From: Achromobacter deleyi | GTDB lineage: Bacteria > Pseudomonadota > Gammaproteobacteria > Burkholderiales > Burkholderiaceae_B | Assembly (NCBI RefSeq): GCF_902859705.1 | Contig: NZ_CADIJO010000020.1 | Coordinates: 1 to 64,000 of the forward strand | Reading direction: 5' to 3' | DNA: 64,000 nt | Made by a program: the position numbers and the translations under genes | Part shown: positions 45,407 through 53,774 of the stretch, one piece after another | Position numbering within the stretch: position 1 is the stretch's first letter | How the letters are laid out: each line of letters begins with the position of its first letter | The notes under the pieces: model-generated | The model's input: the letters and a program-made list of their open reading frames with translations, nothing else | What the model was told of the DNA's origin: nothing | Database searches by the model: none

Positions 45407-46816
45407 TTACACCTTGGCGTGGGCCTCGATGTAGCGGCGCACGGCGGCGGCATCGCAGTCCATCACTTCGACGCGCTGCGGCAGCGATTCCAGGTTGGCC
45501 AGGTTGCCCGGCGGCGTGGCCGGACGGCCCAGCGCGGCCTCGATGGTTTCCGAGAACTTGGCGGGCAAGGCGGTTTCGAGCACCAGCATCGGCACGCCCG
45601 GTTCGACGTGATCGCGCGCGACCTTGACGCCATCGGCGGTGTGCGGATCGACCAGCACGCCGGTCTGGTCGTACAGCGAGCGGATGGTGGCCAGGCGGTC
45701 TTCGTGCGAGCTGGCGCCCGACACGAAGCCGTAGCGTTCTTCGAATTGCGGCTTCAGGGCCGACAGGTCGAAGAAGCCGTCGCGCGCCAGGTCGGACCAC
45801 AAGGCCTTGACGCGGGCGGCATCGCGGCCAACCAGGTCGAAGACGAAGCGCTCGAAGTTCGAGGCGCGCGAGATGTCCATCGACGGGCTGGACGTGGCGT
45901 AGGTCTGCTCGGCCGGACGCGGACGGTAGACGCCGGTGCGGAAGAATTCTTCCAGCACGTTGTTCTCGTTCGTGGCCAGCACCAGGCGGCGCACGGGCAG
46001 GCCCATGCTGCGCGCGATATGGCCGGACAGGATATTGCCGAAGTTGCCCGACGGCACGGCAAACGAGACCTGCTGGCCCGGCTTGTCGGTGGCGCGCAAC
46101 CAGCCGTGGAAGTAGTACACCACCTGCGCAGCGATGCGCGCCCAGTTGATGGAATTGACCGCACCCAGGCGGTACCTGGACTTGAACGCCAGGTCGCCGG
46201 CCAAGGCCTTGACGATGTCCTGGGCTTCGTCGAACACGCCGCGCACGGCGATGTTGTGGATGTTCTCGTCTTGCAGCGAGTACATCTGGGCGCGCTGGAA
46301 CGCGCTCATGCGGCCGTGCGGCGACAGCATGAACACGGCCACACCGCGCTTGCCGCGCAGCGCGTATTCGGCGGCCGAACCCGTATCGCCCGAGGTGGCG
46401 CCCACGATGTTGAGCGTGGTGTTGCGCCGGGTCAGCACGTATTCGAACACCTGGCCCAGGAACTGCATGGCCATGTCCTTGAAGGCCAGGGTCGGCCCTT
46501 CGGACAGGCCCAGCAGCGACAGGCCGTTGTCCAGCGGACGCAGCGGGACGATGTCTTCGCTGTTGAAGATCTGCGACGTGTACGCGGCGCGGGTCAGGCC
46601 ACGCAGGTCGTCGGCCGGAATGTCGGTGGCAAAGCGCGACAGGACCTCGAACGCCAGGTCGGCATACGGCAGGCCACGCCAGGACTCGAGCGTTTCCGCC
46701 GAGATCTGGGGCAGTTGCTCGGGCACGGCCAGGCCGCCATCCGGCGCCAGCCCTTCAAGCAGGATGTCGGAGAACGGCTGGGGGGCCATGCCCCCTCGGG
46801 TCGAGAGGTAGTTCAT
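45407..46816 (-). CDS. thrC: Threonine synthase
   Basis: A 469-residue PLP enzyme that converts O-phosphohomoserine to threonine. PTLAFKDMAMQFLGQ contains the PLP lysine, and GATSGDTGSAAEYALRGKRG the phosphate-binding loop. The N-terminus YLSTRGGMAPQPFSDILLEGLAPDGGL is typical of the long bacterial form. It overlaps hom by 4 bases (46813-46816), so the two steps are co-translated. Confidence 0.97.
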   Translation of the reverse strand: MNYLSTRGGMAPQPFSDILLEGLAPDGGLAVPEQLPQISAETLESWRGLPYADLAFEVLSRFATDIPADDLRGLTRAAYTSQIFNSEDIVPLRPLDNGLSLLGLSEGPTLAFKDMAMQFLGQVFEYVLTRRNTTLNIVGATSGDTGSAAEYALRGKRGVAVFMLSPHGRMSAFQRAQMYSLQDENIHNIAVRGVFDEAQDIVKALAGDLAFKSRYRLGAVNSINWARIAAQVVYYFHGWLRATDKPGQQVSFAVPSGNFGNILSGHIARSMGLPVRRLVLATNENNVLEEFFRTGVYRPRPAEQTYATSSPSMDISRASNFERFVFDLVGRDAARVKALWSDLARDGFFDLSALKPQFEERYGFVSGASSHEDRLATIRSLYDQTGVLVDPHTADGVKVARDHVEPGVPMLVLETALPAKFSETIEAALGRPATPPGNLANLESLPQRVEVMDCDAAAVRRYIEAHAKV

Positions 46817-48156
46817 GCCAAATGCTCCACGCGCAGGCGGGTGACCTTGGACCGCACGAACGGCAAGGCCTCGATGCGCTCGATGGCTTGATTGACGTTG
46901 CCTTCCACCGCTTCGTGCGTGAGGAAGATGATGTCCGCGCCGCCGATGTGCGAAGGCTGCTGGATCATCGACCCGATCGAGATCGAGCGATCGGCCAGAA
47001 TGCGCGCGATGTCGGCCAGCACGCCCGGCTGGTCATCCACGCGCAAGCGCAGGTAGTACGACGTGCTGACCTGTTCGATCGACAGGATCGGCGTATCCGA
47101 CATGGCGTCCGGCTGGAAGGCCAGGTGCGGCACGCGGTTGCCCGGGTCGGCGGTGTGCAGGCGCGTCACGTCGACCAGATCGGCCACCACTGCCGAGGCG
47201 GTGGGCTCTTCGCCCGCGCCCTGGCCGTAATACAGCGTGGGGCCGACGGCGTCGCCCTTGACCAGCACGGCGTTCATCGCGCCTTCGACATTGGCCAAGA
47301 GGCGCTCGGCCGGCACCAGCGCCGGGTGCACGCGCAATTCGATGCCATCGTTGCGGCGCTTGGTGATGCCCAGCAGCTTGATGCGGTAACCCAGGCGTTC
47401 GGCGTGCTCGATGTCTTCGGCGGCCAGTTGCGAGATGCCTTCGATGTAGGCGCGATCGAACTGCACCGGCACGCCGAAGGCCAGCGACGCCAGCAGCGTC
47501 AGCTTGTGCGCGGCGTCCACGCCTTCGACGTCGAAGGTGGGGTCGGCTTCGGCATAGCCCAGGCGCTGGGCTTCGGCCAGCACGTCGGCGAACGGCAGGC
47601 CGCGCGAGCGCATTTCGGACAGGATGAAGTTGGTGGTGCCGTTGATGATGCCGGCGACCCACTGGATGCGGTTGGCGGTCAGGCCTTCGCGAATGGCCTT
47701 GATGATGGGGATGCCGCCGGCCACCGCGGCCTCGAACGCCACCATCACGCCGCGCTCGGACGCTGCAGCGAAGATCTCGTTGCCGTGCTTGGCCAGCAAG
47801 GCCTTGTTGGCCGTGACCACGTGCTTGCCGTTGGCGATGGCTTCGAGCACCAGCTCGAGCGCCAGGGTGTCGCCACCGATCAGTTCGACGACGATGTCGA
47901 TGTCGGGGTCGCGCACCAGCGCGTGCACATCGGTATCGACGCGCAGCGCGTCGCCGACGCGCGCGCGGGCCTTCTGCACGTCGCGCACGGCGGCGCGGGT
48001 GACTTCAATGCGGCGACCCGCGCGGCGCGCGATCTCTTCCGCATTGCGCGACAGCACGGTCCACGTGCCACCGCCGACCACGCCCAGACCGAGCAGGCCC
48101 ACTTTCATGGGATTCATCGCGGCGCCCTCTGCGGGCGGGCGTTGAGGGGAATTCAT
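46813..48156 (-). CDS. hom: Homoserine dehydrogenase
   Basis: A 447-residue enzyme reducing aspartate semialdehyde to homoserine. The NAD(P) fold is KVGLLGLGVVGGGTW, and VTANKALLAKHGNEIFAAA is the catalytic segment. GIINGTTNFILSEM and GYAEADPTFDVEGVDAAHKL are family signatures. A C-terminal ACT domain (~365-440, YYLRLRVDDQPGVLADIARI) suggests threonine feedback. The start at 48156 has GGAG seven bases upstream; an internal ATG (MKVGLL) is the alternative. Confidence 0.97.
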   Translation of the reverse strand: MNSPQRPPAEGAAMNPMKVGLLGLGVVGGGTWTVLSRNAEEIARRAGRRIEVTRAAVRDVQKARARVGDALRVDTDVHALVRDPDIDIVVELIGGDTLALELVLEAIANGKHVVTANKALLAKHGNEIFAAASERGVMVAFEAAVAGGIPIIKAIREGLTANRIQWVAGIINGTTNFILSEMRSRGLPFADVLAEAQRLGYAEADPTFDVEGVDAAHKLTLLASLAFGVPVQFDRAYIEGISQLAAEDIEHAERLGYRIKLLGITKRRNDGIELRVHPALVPAERLLANVEGAMNAVLVKGDAVGPTLYYGQGAGEEPTASAVVADLVDVTRLHTADPGNRVPHLAFQPDAMSDTPILSIEQVSTSYYLRLRVDDQPGVLADIARILADRSISIGSMIQQPSHIGGADIIFLTHEAVEGNVNQAIERIEALPFVRSKVTRLRVEHLA

Positions 48157-48290
48157 TTCATTTCTCCAAATTGCTCACGCAATAACGGCTGCAGCCACGA
48201 GGTGCCCCCCGATCGGGATGCCGCGGATCCGGCTCCGCCGGTCCGCCAGCATGCCCCCTGGGGGGGAAGCGCGCAGCGCTACGGGGAACC

Positions 48291-49478
48291 CTACTTCAGC
48301 AAACCGTCCTTGCGGAACATATCCTTGATGCCGCGCACCGCCTGACGGGTGCGCTGCTCGTTTTCGATAAGCGCGAAGCGCACGTATTCGTCGCCATATT
48401 CGCCAAAGCCGATCCCGGGGGACACGGCCACTTTCGCATCCGACAGGACACGCTTGGCAAATTCCAAAGAGCCCATCGCCCTGTAGGGTTCGGGGATCTG
48501 CGCCCAGATGTACATGGACGCCTTGGGAATTTCCACATTCCAACCTGCTTCATGCAGACCGCGCGCGAGCACGTCGCGGCGGCTTTGGTACTGCGCCACG
48601 ATTTCGTTCACGCAATCCTGCGGGCCATCCAGGGCGGCGATGGACGCCACCTGGATCGGCGTGAACGTACCGTAGTCGTGATAGCTCTTGATGCGCGCCA
48701 GCGCGCCGACCAGCTCGCGGTTGCCGACCATGTAGCCGATGCGCCAGCCCGCCATGTTGTAGCTCTTGCTCATGGTGAAGAACTCGACCGCGACATCGCG
48801 CGCGCCGGGCACCTGCATGATCGAGGGGGCGACGTAGCCATCGAAGGTGATGTCGGCGTAGGCCAGGTCGTGCACCACCAGGATGTCGTGTTCCTTGGCC
48901 AGCGCCACCACGCGTTCGAAGAACGACAGGTCGACGCACTGGGCCGTGGGGTTGCTGGGAAAGCCCAGCACCATCATCTTGGGCTTCGGGATCGACTCGC
49001 GCACGGCGCGTTCGAGCTCTTCGAAGAAGTCCACGCCCGGCGTCATGCGCACGGAGCGGATGTTGGCGCCGGCGATGACCGCGCCATAGATGTGGATCGG
49101 GTAGCTGGGGTTGGGCACCAGCACGGTGTCGCCGCGGTCCAGGGTGGCCAGCATCAGGTGAGCCAGGCCTTCCTTGGAGCCGATGGTGACGATGGCTTCG
49201 GAATCGGGGTCGAATTCGACGGCGTAACGGCGCTGGTACCAGTCACAGATGGCCTTGCGCAGGCGCGGGATGCCCTTGGATACCGAATAGCCGTGGGTGG
49301 TCGGGCGCATGGTGGCTTCGACCATCTTGTCCACGATGTGCTTGGGGGTGGCGCCATCGGGATTGCCCATCGACATGTCGATGATGTCCTCGCCGCGCCT
49401 ACGGGCCGCCATCTTGAGCTCGCCGGTAATGTTGAAAACGTACGGGGGCAAACGCTCAATGCGAGAGAACTTCCTCAT
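48291..49478 (-). CDS. alaC: Alanine-type aminotransferase AlaC
   Basis: A 395-residue class I/II PLP aminotransferase. [22 protein letters not shown] and [17 protein letters not shown] are typical of the AlaC (YfdZ) group. The PLP lysine is in [39 protein letters not shown] is the substrate-binding region. It lies upstream of hom on the same strand, with 134 bases between. In the family the enzyme makes alanine from pyruvate and glutamate. Confidence 0.93.
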   Translation of the reverse strand: MRKFSRIERLPPYVFNITGELKMAARRRGEDIIDMSMGNPDGATPKHIVDKMVEATMRPTTHGYSVSKGIPRLRKAICDWYQRRYAVEFDPDSEAIVTIGSKEGLAHLMLATLDRGDTVLVPNPSYPIHIYGAVIAGANIRSVRMTPGVDFFEELERAVRESIPKPKMMVLGFPSNPTAQCVDLSFFERVVALAKEHDILVVHDLAYADITFDGYVAPSIMQVPGARDVAVEFFTMSKSYNMAGWRIGYMVGNRELVGALARIKSYHDYGTFTPIQVASIAALDGPQDCVNEIVAQYQSRRDVLARGLHEAGWNVEIPKASMYIWAQIPEPYRAMGSLEFAKRVLSDAKVAVSPGIGFGEYGDEYVRFALIENEQRTRQAVRGIKDMFRKDGLLK

Positions 49479-49713
49479 GATGGGAATCCTTAGGGGCGAA
49501 GGGGCAAAAAAACCAGGGCGCGAAGGCGCGAAGGGGAAAAGGGCTCAAAAGCCGCGCCAGCAAACGATTGCAGCGCAACAAAACCCTGTAATCTAGCGCA
49601 AGGACGCCTAGGCGGCAAATGGGGCTGAAAAGGCCCTATTTCCCTAGTGGACACACTGCAACATAACGCCCGGTTCATGCGCTATTATCGGAGGCATAAA
49701 GCCGGAGTATTTA

Positions 49714-50175
49714 TTGAAGCTGCATACCGATCCTGCGACGGCCGCTCTGAACACCGTCACCGCCTATGGTGACGGCTATATCGAGGTCAACCAGGTACGT
49801 TTTTCCTCCTCGGTCGCTTTTGGCCCCGAAGGCGAAGTTACCCATTGGCCCGTAGAGTCGCCGGCCGACATCACCCCCACCCTCTTGCGTCAGGCGGCCG
49901 GATTGTCCGAGCCCGTCCGCGACCCGCTGGCTTTCCTGGACGAACCCGAAGCCACCCCCAGCCGCCCGGCCAACGCGCCCGAAGTGCTGCTGGTGGGCAC
50001 GGGCGGCCGGCAACAGTTCCTGCGTCCCGACGTGCTGCGTCCCCTGTTGGCGGCGGGCATCGGCGTGGAAATCATGGATACCCACGCCGCCTCTCGCACC
50101 TACAACATCCTGATGGCGGAGGGCCGGCGCGTCGTCGTCGCCCTCATCCCCCCCAACGGAGATCCCCAGACATGA
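49714..50175 (+). CDS. Mth938-like (DUF498) domain protein
   Basis: A 153-residue protein of the Mth938/NDUFAF3-like family. VTAYGDGYIEVNQVRFSSSVAFG opens the beta-alpha fold, and PEVLLVGTGGRQQFLRPDVL and GVEIMDTHAASRTYNILMAEGR carry the family motifs. The start is TTG at 49714 with GGAG upstream. It overlaps the bcp start by ATGA. Function is uncertain; the eukaryotic relative assists complex I assembly. Confidence 0.88.
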   Translation: MKLHTDPATAALNTVTAYGDGYIEVNQVRFSSSVAFGPEGEVTHWPVESPADITPTLLRQAAGLSEPVRDPLAFLDEPEATPSRPANAPEVLLVGTGGRQQFLRPDVLRPLLAAGIGVEIMDTHAASRTYNILMAEGRRVVVALIPPNGDPQT

Positions 50176-50636
50176 TGCCGATCATAGGCAAACCCGCCCC
50201 GCTGTTCACCGCTGAAAGCACCATTGGCCCGATCAGCCTCGAGCAATGCCAGGGCCGCGCCGTGATTCTGTACTTCTATCCCAAGGACAACACCCCTGGC
50301 TGCACCACCGAAAGCCAGGATTTCCGCGACCTGCATGCCGACTTCCTGTCGGCCAGCGCCGTGGTGGTCGGGATCTCGCGCGATTCGCTGAAATCGCACG
50401 AGAACTTCAAGGCCAAGTACGAACTTCCTTTCCCTCTCATCTCCGACGCCGACGAAACCGTCTGTAATCTGTACGGCGTCATCAAGCAGAAGAATATGTA
50501 CGGCAAGCAGGTGCGCGGCATCGAGCGCAGCACCTTTTTGATCGATGCCTATGGCGTGCTGGTGCAGGAGTGGCGCGGGGTGAAGGTCCCGAACCACGCC
50601 AAGGAAGTCCTGCAGGCCGCAAAAAGCATCGGTTAG
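50172..50636 (+). CDS. bcp: Thioredoxin-dependent peroxiredoxin Bcp
   Basis: A 154-residue peroxiredoxin. FYPKDNTPGCTTESQDFRDL contains the peroxidatic Cys in the PGCTTE motif. VVGISRDSLKSHENFKAKYEL and FPLISDADETVCNLYGVI follow the AhpC/TSA fold; the second Cys (TVC) may resolve the first. Two adjacent ATGs (50172 and 50175) are possible; the first overlaps the upstream stop. It reduces organic hydroperoxides. Confidence 0.95.
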   Translation: MMPIIGKPAPLFTAESTIGPISLEQCQGRAVILYFYPKDNTPGCTTESQDFRDLHADFLSASAVVVGISRDSLKSHENFKAKYELPFPLISDADETVCNLYGVIKQKNMYGKQVRGIERSTFLIDAYGVLVQEWRGVKVPNHAKEVLQAAKSIG

Positions 50637-50694
50637 CCGTGCACAGGAATACCCGTCAGGCGCTATAGCCGGCCCATACTGGAGAGTGACGCAT

Positions 50695-52401
50695 ATGCCG
50701 CTTCCGAAGTTGCCTACCCGCCCCGCAGCCATCCTGACCTTCCCCTCGGGCGAAACCGCCCGGGCGCAGGCCCGCACCCCCAAGACTGCCGCTGCGCGGT
50801 CGAACACCCAGGCCGCATTGGCCGAGGACGACGAAGACGAGCTGCTGATGCAGCCCGAACTCGAAGGCATGGCCGCACCGGCCCGCAAGGCGCAGATTCC
50901 CGCGCCTGCCCGCCAGGTGCCACCGCCTGCGCCCGCCGCTCCGGCCCCCCGGGCCGAAGCCCGCCAGGCCAAGCCCGCCGCGGCCCCGGCCAAGCGCGGC
51001 AAGGCCCGTGCCCAGAACGCGCCGCGCAAGCTGTTCGTGCTGGACACCAACGTGCTGCTGCACGACCCCAGCTCGCTGTTCCGCTTCGAAGAGCACGACA
51101 TCTTCCTGCCGATGATGACGCTCGAAGAGCTGGACCACCAGAAAAAGGGCATGTCGGAAGTGGCGCGCAATGCCCGCCAGGTCAGCCGGTCGCTCGACGC
51201 GCTGGTGCAGGACACGACCCAGCTGGACGATGGGCTGGAACTGGCCAAGCTGGGCAACAAGGACGCCACCGGCCGCCTGTTGTTCCAGACCACCGCCATC
51301 CACAGCACCCTGCCCTCGGACCTGCCCATGGGCAAGGCCGACAACCAGATCCTGGGCGTGGTGCGGGCCCTGCAGGAAAAATACCCCCAGCGCGAAGTCG
51401 TCCTGGTGTCGAAAGACATCAACATGCGCCTGAAGGCCCGTGCGCTGGGCATGGCCGCCGAAGACTACTTCAACGACCATGTCCTGGAAGACTCGGACCT
51501 GATGTATTCGGGCGTGATGCAGCTGCCCGAAGACTTCTGGAACAAGCACGGCAAGGACGTCGAATCCTGGCAACAGGGCGGCACCACGTTCTACCGCATC
51601 CACGGCCCGCTGTGCTCGCAGTTCGTGGTCAACCAGTTCGTCTATTTCGAAGGCCAGATGCCCCTGTATGCCCAGGTGCGCGAGGTCAGCGGCAAGATGG
51701 CGGTGCTGGCGACGCTGCGCGACTACACCCACGGCAAGAACAATGTCTGGGGCATCACGGCGCGCAACCGCGAGCAGAACTTCGCCATGAACCTGCTGAT
51801 GAACCCGGAATGCGACTTCGTGTCGCTGCTGGGCCAGGCAGGCACGGGCAAGACGCTGCTGGCGCTGGCCGCGGGCATCACGCAGGTGCTGGAAACCAAG
51901 CGCTACACCGAAATCATCATGACCCGCGTCACGGTGCCCGTCGGTGAAGACATCGGCTTCCTGCCCGGCACCGAAGAAGAGAAGATGCTTCCCTGGATGG
52001 GCGCCCTGGAAGACAACCTGGACGTCCTGAACATGGGCGAAGGCGAAGGCAACGGGGACTGGGGGCGCGCCGCCACCATGGACCTGATCCGTTCACGCAT
52101 CAAGGTCAAATCCCTGAACTTCATGCGCGGCCGGACCTTCCTGAACAAGTACCTGATCATCGACGAGGCCCAGAACCTGACGCCCAAGCAGATGAAGACG
52201 CTGGTGACCCGCGCCGGCCCCGGCACCAAGGTGATCTGCCTGGGCAACGTTGCCCAGATCGATACGCCCTACCTGACCGAAGGCAGTTCGGGCCTGACGT
52301 TCGTGGTCGACCGCTTCAAGGGCTGGCCGCATTCGGGCCACGTCACGCTGCAACGCGGCGAACGTTCCCGCCTGGCCGACTACGCGGGTGATGTGTTGTA
52401 G
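50695..52401 (+). CDS. PhoH-like protein with N-terminal PIN domain
   Basis: A 568-residue PIN-PhoH fusion. After ~50 N-terminal residues and a Pro/Ala-rich linker (to about residue 105), the PIN nuclease domain starts LFVLDTNVLLHDPSSLFRFEEHD with acidic metal ligands. The PhoH ATPase has Walker A SLLGQAGTGKTLLALAA and Walker B KYLIIDEAQNLTPKQMKTL. GNVAQIDTPYLTE is a later PhoH motif. It is an RNA-associated ATPase/nuclease in the family. ATG at 50695 fits the GGAGAG site; a GTG at 50686 overlaps it. Confidence 0.95.
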   Translation: MPLPKLPTRPAAILTFPSGETARAQARTPKTAAARSNTQAALAEDDEDELLMQPELEGMAAPARKAQIPAPARQVPPPAPAAPAPRAEARQAKPAAAPAKRGKARAQNAPRKLFVLDTNVLLHDPSSLFRFEEHDIFLPMMTLEELDHQKKGMSEVARNARQVSRSLDALVQDTTQLDDGLELAKLGNKDATGRLLFQTTAIHSTLPSDLPMGKADNQILGVVRALQEKYPQREVVLVSKDINMRLKARALGMAAEDYFNDHVLEDSDLMYSGVMQLPEDFWNKHGKDVESWQQGGTTFYRIHGPLCSQFVVNQFVYFEGQMPLYAQVREVSGKMAVLATLRDYTHGKNNVWGITARNREQNFAMNLLMNPECDFVSLLGQAGTGKTLLALAAGITQVLETKRYTEIIMTRVTVPVGEDIGFLPGTEEEKMLPWMGALEDNLDVLNMGEGEGNGDWGRAATMDLIRSRIKVKSLNFMRGRTFLNKYLIIDEAQNLTPKQMKTLVTRAGPGTKVICLGNVAQIDTPYLTEGSSGLTFVVDRFKGWPHSGHVTLQRGERSRLADYAGDVL

Positions 52402-52425
52402 CCCCCACGCTACGCCCTCAAAAGA

Positions 52426-52455
52426 AAAAACCCCTTGAGAAATCAAGGGGTTTTT
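52426..52455. terminator. Terminator between phoH and entericidin genes
   Basis: AAAAACCCCTTGA and TCAAGGGGTTTTT form a 13-bp stem with a GAAA loop and A and T runs on both sides. It serves convergent genes. Confidence 0.85.
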
Positions 52456-52475
52456 CTTTTCCCGCCGCCGGACGA

Positions 52476-52607
52476 TTACTTGTCCGCGGCGTTGGTGATG
52501 GCGTTGCCGGCCCGCGACATGTCTTTGCCCATGCCCGCAACGGTATTGCAACCGGCGAGCACGAAGCCGAACACGACGAAGGCGGTCAGCACGATCTTGC
52601 TGCGCAT
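52476..52607 (-). CDS. Entericidin A/B family lipoprotein
   Basis: A 43-residue lipoprotein, below usual gene-finder size limits. MRSKIVLTAFVVFGFVLAGC is a signal peptide with lipobox, then NTVAGMGKDMSRAGNAITNA is the amphipathic entericidin core. AGGAG precedes the ATG at a good distance. In E. coli the entericidin pair acts as a toxin-antidote lipoprotein couple; here only one copy is seen. Confidence 0.88.
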   Translation of the reverse strand: MRSKIVLTAFVVFGFVLAGCNTVAGMGKDMSRAGNAITNAADK

Positions 52608-52648
52608 GCTGGCGCTCCTGAAGTGAAGAAACGGATCCGGGGCGTACT

Positions 52649-53344
52649 TTAAACGATTTGGACGCGCAGCTCGCCCAGGCCTTCCACACCGCCGGTGATG
52701 ACGTCGCCCTGCACCACGGCGCCCACGCCTTCCGGGGTCCCCGTGAAGATGATGTCGCCCGGCTGCAGTTCGAACAGGGTCGACAGGTAGGCGATGCTTT
52801 CCGGCACGTTCCAGATCATCTGGGAAATATCGCTGGCCTGCTTGCGCTGGCCGTTCACGTCGAGCCAGATCGCGCCCTTGTCCAGGGTGCCGACCACGCT
52901 GCGCGGGTGGATCGGACCCAGCGGGGCCGACAGGTCGAAGGCCTTGCCCACTTCCCAGGGGCGGCCCTGCTTCTTCATCTCGCCTTGCAGGTCGCGGCGG
53001 GTCATGTCCAGGCCCAGGGCGTAGCCCCAGACGCATTCGTTGGCCTCTTCGACCGGGATGTCACGGCCGCCCTTGCCCAGCACCACGACCAGTTCCATTT
53101 CATAGTGCAGGTTGGAGGTCTTGGGCGGGTACGGCATCTTGCCGGTTTCGCCATCGGCCACGCTCAGCACGGCGTCGGCGGGCTTGCAGAAGAAGAAGGG
53201 ATCTTCACGGCCGGTGAAGCCCATTTCCTTGGCGTGCTCGGCGTAGTTGCGGCCGACGCAGTAGACGCGGCGCACGGGGAACAGCGCGGCGCTGCCGGCT
53301 ACGGGAACCGCGGTTTGCGGCTGGGGAGGCAATACGTAGTCCAT
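52649..53344 (-). CDS. Fumarylacetoacetate hydrolase family protein
   Basis: A 231-residue FAH-family enzyme. [17 protein letters not shown] is the family opening, and [19 protein letters not shown] carries the metal-binding E-x-E residues. [21 protein letters not shown] closes the domain. Members hydrolyse or decarboxylate acylpyruvates or aromatic cleavage products. It lies close to, but separate from, the Liv-type uptake cluster and might act in the same pathway; this is inference. Confidence 0.9.
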   Translation of the reverse strand: MDYVLPPQPQTAVPVAGSAALFPVRRVYCVGRNYAEHAKEMGFTGREDPFFFCKPADAVLSVADGETGKMPYPPKTSNLHYEMELVVVLGKGGRDIPVEEANECVWGYALGLDMTRRDLQGEMKKQGRPWEVGKAFDLSAPLGPIHPRSVVGTLDKGAIWLDVNGQRKQASDISQMIWNVPESIAYLSTLFELQPGDIIFTGTPEGVGAVVQGDVITGGVEGLGELRVQIV

Positions 53345-53471
53345 GATCGATCAACCTATGACGAGTGAGGCAGCCCGGTGGCCAAAAATCATCCGCGAGT
53401 TTATCCCTTTCCGGGGGGACGGGGGTCCCCCCCGTTCGGCAAGGCGGCGATTCGGCCTTGGGGCGCGAGTT

Positions 53472-53774
53472 TCAGGAAATTGTAGGGATTTCGCCGTCAA
53501 ACACCACCAGCCGCTCGATGAATCCGGCCATATAGGCCTTCATTTCCTGGTGGGCAGGCGACACCTGGTAACGGTCGTGGGCGGCGGCATCCGTAAACGT
53601 CGCCACCACGGCGTGGGTCAGCCCGTCGGACCGGCTGGCCTGGTTGGGCCGGAAGGCGTAGCCCGCCACGCCATCGCATTCAGCCAGGATGCGGTCGCAG
53701 TAGGCCTGCACATGGGCATGAAAGCGCGCATCGGCGGCGCCGGACAATTGCAGCATCACGATATGCAAGAACAT
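53472..53774 (-). CDS. Dabb (stress-responsive A/B barrel) protein
   Basis: A 100-residue alpha-beta barrel protein of the Dabb family: MFLHIVMLQLSGAADARFHAHVQAY and YAFRPNQASRSDGLTHAVVATFTDAAAHDRYQVSPAHQEM. Its ATG overlaps the TGA of the fused permease gene (TGATG), so it is translated with the transporter. Small dimeric Dabb proteins bind small aromatic or polyketide-like ligands in some systems. A role in the catabolic set is inferred from this coupling. Confidence 0.85.
   Translation of the reverse strand: MFLHIVMLQLSGAADARFHAHVQAYCDRILAECDGVAGYAFRPNQASRSDGLTHAVVATFTDAAAHDRYQVSPAHQEMKAYMAGFIERLVVFDGEIPTIS

Noticed and set aside
48157-48290. Leader-peptide attenuator before hom
   Set aside because: I looked for Thr/Ile-rich short frames and a terminator like the one at aroG and found none.
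49499-49545. GCGCGAAGG direct repeats upstream of alaC
   Set aside because: Only two short copies in a GC-rich tract; no structure or regulatory meaning evident.
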